Shown here: positions 62,501 to 64,000 of the stretch, in pieces
Layout: the number at the start of each line of letters is the position of its first letter
Numbering within the stretch: position 1 is the stretch's first letter
Program-made: the position numbers and the translations under genes
Assembly (NCBI GenBank): GCA_900618425.1
Contig: UZAN01039381.1
Coordinates: 68,087 to 132,086, forward strand
Origin: Echinostoma caproni
Lineage: Eukaryota; Platyhelminthes; Trematoda; Plagiorchiida; Echinostomatidae
Length of the DNA stretch: 64,000 bases
Reading direction: 5' to 3'
The notes under the pieces: generated by a model
What the model was told of the DNA's origin: nothing
Database searches by the model: none
The model's input: the letters and a program-made list of their open reading frames with translations, nothing else

Positions 62501-64000
62501 GCAGTGTCTTCTTTCCGGACCAAGTATAACTTCAGAGCAAAACAGAGTAAAAAGAAATCAGGACTTTTTGGTTGTATTAGTCTAACATGCAAACCGTGAT
62601 GATTTACATTAAAAAAATTATACTATCTTTCAATTTTATCGGTTGTTTCAGGAATACTTTTGGTTTGATATAATACTAATAATTTCTAACTATTCTATTC
62701 TTCCGTCAGAAGGAAAAATCCGAAATTCTTTTCTTTCAATCCAAACCTGCAATTAAAAACGTTTCGCTTGCTGATGCTTTTTGTGTTTATATTTTACGTC
62801 ATGCACTGGTCATTTTTCGGCCTGATTAAGGGAACAAACTACGGTTTATTTCTTTTTATGGCTTGGAAACGCATTTGTTCGATGAAAAACATTTATTTTG
62901 TTGCTGAGATATCAGTTCGGTGCAACATACTGAAAAGTGCTCATTTATTTCCATTCCAACCCAGGCTCAGCCATCCTTGATTCGAGTTCATTATTCAGCT
63001 CCTTAGCAACCAGCAGAGAGGCTGGTCATCCAGAGTGGCGTTTCAATATTACATGTATGGCCAGCAACCCACATGGTATGGCTCAACAAACGCTTGCAAT
63101 CGAAGTTCACTGTGAGTTTATACGATTTCATACGATTTCAGCAAACGCCAATTAGTCACATATCGAGATTACCGTGGCCCAACGATACGACATAACTGAC
63201 CGTTGTTCAGACAATCAAACGATGATTGATTGATCGTGTTAAGCTATCAGTTTAATTAAGTGATAACAGTGATGTAACCCCTTCTTCTATCCACCGCGGT
63301 TTATTTTATGAATCATTACTCTTGTTTCAACTTTTTGATTGCATATTAATGCAGAGGCTTGAGAATGAATAATCAAATAGAGTTTTTCACTTCACTGGTT
63401 TTTTCAAGGCGATATCTTTCACACTTTATCAGTTCGTTGTAAAAGCGCGCGGAATTGACAGTGAAATATAAACAAGTGTGTAATTCATACCTTATCTACT
63501 ACTTTACTAATATCTACTACATCTCAAAAAATCACAATTTGATTACACTTTAAACCAGAATGAAAATAAATTGAAGAAAGAAAAATTAAAAGAATGAAAT
63601 GGGTTCGACGGTTGACACCCTGGCTACAACCTACTTGATTAGGTTACTTATAATGATTACTGCATTTTCTCAAGCATTACCACGAACCGATTGAGAAAAA
63701 CACAACGGGAAAAATGAAATTCGCAAAAGCTTTAGAATCAACTTTATGAATCCCTTGGCCAGATTTTGTACACACCGAAGTCCTCCCCAAATACATATCA
63801 TCTGCTGCGATTTATCTGCACACAACTGTATCATGTACGCCAGTATAAACGTCACTTTTCTTATGCTCAGCCTGAGCGTAACATGTCCGAGTAGTGGTAC
63901 TGGTAGACAAGGCCGAGGTACACAGATGCAGAAATCTAGTCATGAGAAGCGCACCGATTGGAGTTACGTCATTTTCAAAAACAGCACGCTTTTCAAACAT
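14452..64000 (+). CDS. Multi-exon immunoglobulin-superfamily receptor gene, nephrin/Kirre-like (partial, 3' end outside window)
   Basis: This entry spans the whole gene; exons are listed separately. Seen: a signal-peptide exon followed by exons carrying the Ig-fold landmarks (strand B Cys, strand C Trp, strand F Tyr-x-Cys), each flanked by AG and GT. Phases agree at the junctions 14578/22720, 22929/25927, 26054/29414, 29528/33308, 33504/43515 and 56893/62965. Introns between Ig domains are phase 1, as is usual in this superfamily. Known of the family: extracellular chains of Ig domains on a single-pass membrane protein, used in cell-cell recognition. Inferred: nephrin/Kirre/Roughest-like, because of the membrane-distal domain with an A-G-K-Y-E-C strand F, the Pro-rich linker, and the Glu-Gly-Asp-Ser-Leu start of Ig2. 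No transmembrane segment or cytoplasmic tail is in the window, so a secreted Ig protein or another Ig receptor such as PTK7/OTK remains possible. The introns are large and repeat-laden. Confidence 0.72.
14579..22719 (+). other. Intron 1 (about 8.1 kb)
   Basis: Begins GTAAGT and ends CTAAAG. No further exon or mobile element was recognised; the short ORFs inside lack support. Confidence 0.55.
22720..22929 (+). CDS. Exon 2: first half of Ig domain 1
   Basis: The acceptor lies after a pyrimidine-rich run (ttgcttttctttactgtttg) ending at AG 22718-22719; a second phase-equivalent AG follows 8 bases later. In the gene model this covers residues 43-113. It shows strand A/A' with Q-S-V-Q-I-G-E, strand B V-Q-L-E-C (Cys79) and strand C V-I-W-Y-F (Trp90), the classical Ig core spacing of 11 residues. 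An N-glycosylation sequon N-Q-S sits at residues 66-68. I end the exon at CAG|GTGCAA (phase 1) because this joins in frame to the coding-like exon at 25927, giving Glu at the split codon. A stronger donor, GTAAGT at 22991 (phase 2), would instead skip that exon and join to 29380; the two may be alternative forms. Confidence 0.7.
22930..25926 (+). other. Intron 2 (about 3 kb)
   Basis: Contains the alternative exon 2 extension 22930-22990 with its GTAAGT donor. Otherwise nothing was recognised. Confidence 0.45.
25927..26054 (+). CDS. Exon 3: middle of Ig domain 1
   Basis: A 128-nt open stretch, richer in G+C and CpG than its surroundings, follows CATATACAG and is closed by a consensus-like donor (GTG|GTATGT). 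It enters in phase 1 and leaves in phase 0. It encodes residues 113-155 of the model: a basic start (E-N-R-K-K-R), then a hydrophilic loop with G-D-D-G-L-I-I-R-D, and ends S-S-I-L-V. That would fill the C'-D-E part of Ig1, directly before the strand E of exon 4. Evidence is codon-like composition, splice signals and double phase agreement; there is no stand-alone family motif. If the exon 2 alternative donor (22991) is used, this exon is skipped. Confidence 0.55.
26055..29413 (+). other. Intron 3 (about 3.4 kb)
   Basis: At 26480-26530 a unique piece ends in AAACAAATAAATGAATAAA, like the tail of a non-LTR element. At 27472-27795 two overlapping plus frames are open with fairly coding-like composition but no identifiable domain. 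The part just before exon 4 (29330-29360) is C-rich and may be a pyrimidine tract. Confidence 0.4.
29414..29528 (+). CDS. Exon 4: end of Ig domain 1 (strands E-G)
   Basis: This exon carries the diagnostic second half of an Ig fold: strand E S-G-K-L-I-I-H-P-V, then F-E-H-A-G-K-Y-E-C (Cys175) and a strand G ending L-Y-V-E. The usual Asp of the D-x-G-x-Y-x-C turn is replaced by His (H-A-G-K-Y-E-C), a tolerated change. The donor is A|GTAAGT at 29529, phase 1, and the split codon with exon 5 reads Lys. I place the acceptor at TTCAG 29409-29413 (phase 0) to match exon 3. An acceptor at 29379 (phase 2) would suit the alternative exon 2 end and add 11 residues. The Ig assignment is firm; the exact 5' edge is not. 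Confidence 0.78.
29529..33307 (+). other. Intron 4 (about 3.8 kb)
   Basis: Begins GTAAGT and ends CTCAG. Holds the G14 run and a minus-strand ORF at 31374-31613 whose first residues look like a weak signal peptide; no family was recognised. Confidence 0.55.
31152..31165 (+). repeat. G14 homopolymer
   Basis: Fourteen consecutive G lie in the intron between exons 4 and 5. A second run of twelve G lies at 52752-52763 in a later intron. Both are unusual in an AT-rich sequence. Confidence 0.9.
33308..33504 (+). CDS. Exon 5: first half of Ig domain 2
   Basis: The acceptor follows a clear pyrimidine tract (tttcaatacattttcatctcag) and the donor is CAG|GTAGGT. The phase is 1 in and 0 out. Residues 194-259 begin with a Pro-containing linker (K-K-P-S-I-P-F-I-D-V). 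They continue with R-E-G-D-S-L-R-L-I-C (Cys224), an extra Cys226, then F-P-S-P-Q-L-T-W (Trp237). The spacing Cys224 to Trp237 is 13 residues, standard for an I-set/C2-type Ig domain. An N-I-S glycosylation sequon is at 246-248. This is the cleanest single piece of homology in the window, and E-G-x-S-L-x-L-x-C with P-S-P-x-L-T-W is typical of adhesion-receptor Ig domains such as the nephrin family. Confidence 0.85.
33932..34031. repeat. Imperfect inverted repeat (about 21 paired bases per arm)
   Basis: TGGAAGTGTTGTTC (33944-33957) is exactly inverted at 34007-34020. Outside it, GGTGTGT (33932-33938) pairs with ACACACC (34025-34031) across unequal bulges of five and four bases. The central spacer is about 49 bases. 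The arms could be a MITE-like remnant or an intronic hairpin. No target duplication was seen. Confidence 0.6.
38340..38385 (+). repeat. Degenerate GATA repeat
   Basis: Repeated gata/gat-a units (gatagataaatagatagatg, then gatagagag) lie in the intron between exons 5 and 6. Confidence 0.6.
41991..42130 (+). mobile_element. tRNA-derived SINE, plus strand
   Basis: A tRNA-like head (GGGGTGGTGACCAAGTGATT, then B-box GGTTCAAACC at 42041-42050, then GCACCC, which can pair with the GGGGTG start) is followed by a unique body. An A/T-rich tail (ttattatattcaataaataa) closes it. This head-body-tail order is that of a Pol III SINE. It differs from the hammerhead family: no CTGATGA core follows. It lies in the intron between exons 5 and 6. 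Confidence 0.6.
43515..43680 (+). CDS. Exon 6: second half of Ig domain 2
   Basis: Acceptor GATTTTTCAG|TTT and donor T|GTAAGT frame a 166-nt exon entering in phase 0, matching exon 5, and leaving in phase 1. Residues 260-314 give strand E-like L-G-L-M-I-N-L-S, then H-S-E-I-V-C (Cys295) K-A-V-N-R-V-G, followed by strand G P-Y-R-I-S-V-T. The C-x-A-x-N-x-x-G signature is the usual strand F-G turn of I-set domains. An N-L-S glycosylation sequon is at 283-285. Joined to exon 5 it completes Ig2 (Cys224-Cys295) despite a 10-kb intron at the domain centre. Confidence 0.83.
48841..48922 (-). tRNA. tRNA-like sequence with a 9-nt internal insertion (pseudogene or SINE head)
   Basis: Minus strand: good A-box (TAGCTCAGCTGG) and perfect B-box (GGTTCGAATCC). 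The T-arm is GTGGG-TTCGAAT-CCCAC. A perfect five-pair anticodon stem AAAGC/GCTTT carries loop TTAGGCG (U33 in place, anticodon AGG, proline-type) and a 5-nt variable loop. The acceptor stem GATCTCG/CGAGGCT has one mismatch (A-C) and two G-T pairs. Between the D-arm and the anticodon stem there are nine surplus bases (TGCGCGTAC), which no functional tRNA tolerates at that place. I therefore favour a tRNA pseudogene or the head of a SINE. Confidence 0.45.
50599..51665 (-). mobile_element. Decayed Penelope-like element: reverse transcriptase plus GIY-YIG endonuclease
   Basis: Reading right to left on the minus strand, in several frames, the pieces come in the order of a Penelope-like retroelement. 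F-F-Q-I-T-G is at about 51640. MGAPLDPLLADTFLG, the reverse transcriptase motif B, is at 51555-51600. Y-M-D-K-T-F is where the catalytic Y-x-D-D should be (about 51485-51500). FLDICLRGTHNGYIER, then YKRNLVR and ICSPGTLDKEL, lie at 51200-51375. YQFTCT and FVGHTTRRPSKRISEH, a GIY-YIG-type endonuclease segment, are at 50825-50915. HLVDSGHRID and the C-terminal helix follow at 50599-50826. Frames shift several times, stops interrupt, and the second catalytic Asp is Lys, so it is inactive. It sits antisense in an intron of the Ig gene. Only the 3' two-thirds or so is recognisable. Confidence 0.8.
51756..52006 (+). CDS. Exon 7 (candidate): start of the atypical Ig3 region
   Basis: An open frame closed by a strong donor (CAG|GTGAGA). 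An AG at 51754-51755 would enter in phase 1, matching exon 6 and giving a Tyr at the split codon, the residue often found at this linker. The 84 residues contain L-A-Q-H-N-C-L-E-C-S-F-C, which could be strand B with extra cysteines, and N-F-V-R-W-M, which could be strand C. Composition is more coding-like than its flanks. Reasons for caution: the acceptor has a poor pyrimidine tract, the Ig likeness is weak, and the end of a decayed Penelope-like element lies less than 100 bases upstream, so part of this could be transposon-derived. Confidence 0.4.
52007..53873 (+). other. Intron 7 (about 1.9 kb)
   Basis: Begins GTGAGA and ends CTTCAG. Contains the G12 run. The open frame of exon 8 extends back to 53640 and may be used if the acceptor at 53745 is chosen. 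Confidence 0.4.
52752..52763 (+). repeat. G12 homopolymer
   Basis: Twelve consecutive G lie in the intron between exons 7 and 8, on the same strand as the tract at 31152. Confidence 0.9.
53874..54272 (+). CDS. Exon 8: large inserted segment and strand E of Ig3
   Basis: This lies within the longest open frame of the window (53640-54353). The acceptor CTACTTCAG and donor AAG|GTATTG both give phase 0, fitting exon 7. The 133 residues begin with A-C-N-C-T-T-T-S and continue with a His-rich patch (I-H-H-H-H-G) and a long hydrophilic, Cys-containing stretch. N-glycosylation sequons N-C-T, N-Q-T and N-A-S are present, then N-T-L-Y-W-I-N-G-P-N. It ends S-T-M-S-L-R-L-K-K, which looks like strand E. 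Compared with a normal Ig domain this holds an extra segment of about 90 residues. An earlier acceptor at 53745 (phase 1) would join exon 6 directly and leave exon 7 out. Confidence 0.55.
55095..55257 (-). mobile_element. tRNA-derived SINE with hammerhead ribozyme, copy 2
   Basis: Minus strand from about 55257: an A-box-like GAGCTGCCCAGTGACCGAG, a B-box-like TTGTTCGATCGCC, a linker, the hammerhead core, then AAGTGCTTCC. The order and the last motif are shared with copy 1, 44 kb away in the same orientation, and resemble the schistosome Sm-alpha family. It lies within the intron between exons 8 and 10 of the Ig gene. Confidence 0.7.
55116..55166 (-). ncRNA. Hammerhead ribozyme (copy 2, core intact)
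   Basis: Minus strand: CTGATGA (55151-55157), helix II GACC/GGTC closed by loop CAACCA, GAAA (55133-55136), a minimal helix III (AC-GCT-GT), and the cleavage triplet GTC (55126-55128). Helix I pairs GTACT with AGTGC, including one G-T pair; the pair adjacent to the core is a G/A mismatch. Comparison with copy 1 suggests an ancestral GCACTG/CAGTGC helix. Every catalytic core base is present. Confidence 0.72.
55805..55930 (-). mobile_element. Third, strongly diverged tRNA/hammerhead SINE copy
   Basis: Minus strand: a tRNA-like piece with B-box-like GAGTTCCAATCC (RC of 55871-55882), then GCATTA-TTGAGGA, a damaged helix II, GAAA and AATGC. GCATT and AATGC are complementary, as helix I should be. 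The core has TTGAGGA in place of CTGANGA, and helix II has collapsed to three pairs without a proper loop. I read it as an old, dead member of the same family, about 0.7 kb from copy 2. Confidence 0.4.
56476..56532 (+). CDS. Possible strand F-G piece of Ig3 (phase conflict)
   Basis: After a plausible acceptor (TTGTTTGTTACAG), one frame reads M-P-I-Y-C-S-Y-N-A-R-F-G and soon L-S-V-T. This is the pattern expected for strands F and G and the part missing from Ig3. However, this frame needs a phase-1 entry whereas exon 8 ends in phase 0. No convincing phase-1 donor follows before the next exon, unless a 56-nt intron at 56700-56755 is accepted. The frame stays open through a CA-rich microsatellite-like run. 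I mark only the motif-bearing part. It could be chance, a decayed exon, or an assembly indel. Confidence 0.25.
56638..56688 (+). repeat. CA/CG-rich microsatellite-like run
   Basis: Interrupted (CA)n with CG steps (cgcacacg, cactcacacgcacacg) lies just upstream of exon 10. It keeps two plus-strand frames open, producing spurious His/Thr/Arg-rich ORFs, and it may belong to the pyrimidine/C-rich tract before the exon 10 acceptor. Confidence 0.7.
56756..56893 (+). CDS. Exon 10: first half of Ig domain 4
   Basis: The acceptor AAACCAG and donor A|GTACGT give phase 1 in and 1 out (138 nt). An in-frame TGA at about 56716 shows that the exon cannot begin much earlier. The peptide starts S-P-R-I-R-P-F, then D-M-S-T-Q-L-F-C-D-V-V-A-H-P-S-A (strand B Cys) and I-I-Q-W-I-G-P-N-G-K-Q-L (strand C Trp), an unmistakable Ig B-C-C' segment with Cys-to-Trp spacing of 12. 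The A-H-P-S-A-x-I-x-W form is common in nephrin/Kirre and other I-set domains. It joins in phase with the exon at 62965 across a 6-kb intron. Confidence 0.78.
56894..62964 (+). other. Intron 9 (about 6.1 kb, inside Ig4)
   Basis: Begins GTACGT and ends CCCAG. No mobile element was identified with confidence. A minus-strand 61-codon ORF at 59698-59883 is hydrophobic but has no known motif. Confidence 0.5.
62965..63111 (+). CDS. Exon 11: second half of Ig domain 4
   Basis: The acceptor follows ttatttccattccaacccag and the donor is T|GTGAGT; the phase is 1 in and 1 out (147 nt). The peptide shows a Ser-rich D-E region, then E-W-R-F-N-I-T-C-M-A-S-N-P-H-G, the strand F C-x-A-x-N-x-x-G signature, and strand G Q-Q-T-L-A-I-E-V-H. 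N-I-T is a potential glycosylation site next to the core Cys. With exon 10 it makes a complete Ig domain. The split base after His would begin the linker to a fifth domain, so the gene continues to the right. Confidence 0.82.
63112..63844 (+). other. Start of the next intron
   Basis: Begins GTGAGT. No exon or repeat is seen before the possible Ig5 segment. Confidence 0.45.
63845..64000 (+). CDS. Possible first half of Ig domain 5, cut by window end
   Basis: The only plus-strand frame open to the window end reads N-V-T-F-L-M-L-S-L-S-V-T-C-P-S-S-G, resembling strand B. It later reads R-T-D-W-S-Y-V-I-F, resembling strand C, with N-S-T near the edge. The nearest AG (63842-63843, after GTACGC) would leave one base and so enter in phase 2, which does not match the phase-1 end of exon 11. 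AAG|GC at 63909-63910 would match in phase but removes strand B. Position and content fit a next Ig domain, but the splice is unresolved. Confidence 0.3.
   Translation, partial: MNVTFLMLSLSVTCPSSGTGRQGRGTQMQKSSHEKRTDWSYVIFKNSTLFKH

Noticed and set aside
1..64000. Bacterial, phage or CRISPR systems
   Set aside because: No operon-like ORF packing, ribosome-binding sites or regular direct repeats; spliced exons and SINEs show a eukaryotic genome.

Overview
The window reads as a stretch of a flatworm, most likely digenean trematode, nuclear genome. It is AT-rich, has no long uninterrupted ORFs, carries single-base gaps (N at 39694 and 43307), and contains several retroelement families. Two clearly recognisable short elements on the minus strand, and a third decayed one, combine a tRNA-like head with a hammerhead ribozyme. 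This is the layout known from the schistosome Sm-alpha type SINE. A decayed Penelope-like element is also present. No bacterial-style genes or operons are visible, and nearly all short ORFs look like chance.

One real gene can be reconstructed on the plus strand, from about 14.4 kb to beyond the right edge. Exon 1 (14452-14578) encodes a signal peptide. It is followed by small exons of about 115-400 nt separated by introns of roughly 1.5-10 kb. Most junctions agree in intron phase, and the exons spell half-immunoglobulin domains. Ig1 is 22720-22929 + 25927-26054 + 29414-29528. Ig2 is 33308-33504 + 43515-43680. An unusual, cysteine-rich and inserted Ig3 region is 51756-52006 (candidate) + 53874-54272. 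Ig4 is 56756-56893 + 62965-63111. A possible start of Ig5 lies at the window end. The layout (signal peptide, then an Ig chain with phase-1 introns between domains) and the local motifs resemble nephrin/Kirre/Roughest-type cell-adhesion proteins. That family name is an inference; the Ig-superfamily assignment is firm.

Region by region: 1-14.4 kb is intergenic and holds a perfect 12-bp hairpin near 9.0 kb and hammerhead SINE copy 1 near 11.2 kb. From 14.4 to 64 kb lies the Ig gene. Its introns hold a tRNA-derived SINE (42.0 kb), a tRNA-like sequence with an internal insertion (48.9 kb), the Penelope-like remnant (50.6-51.7 kb, minus strand, catalytic motif broken), and hammerhead SINE copies 2 and 3 (55.2 and 55.9 kb). 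They also hold a long imperfect inverted repeat (33.9 kb) and G-tracts.

The weakest part of the model is the second half of Ig3 (54.3-56.7 kb): a sequence resembling Ig strands F and G is present but one phase off.
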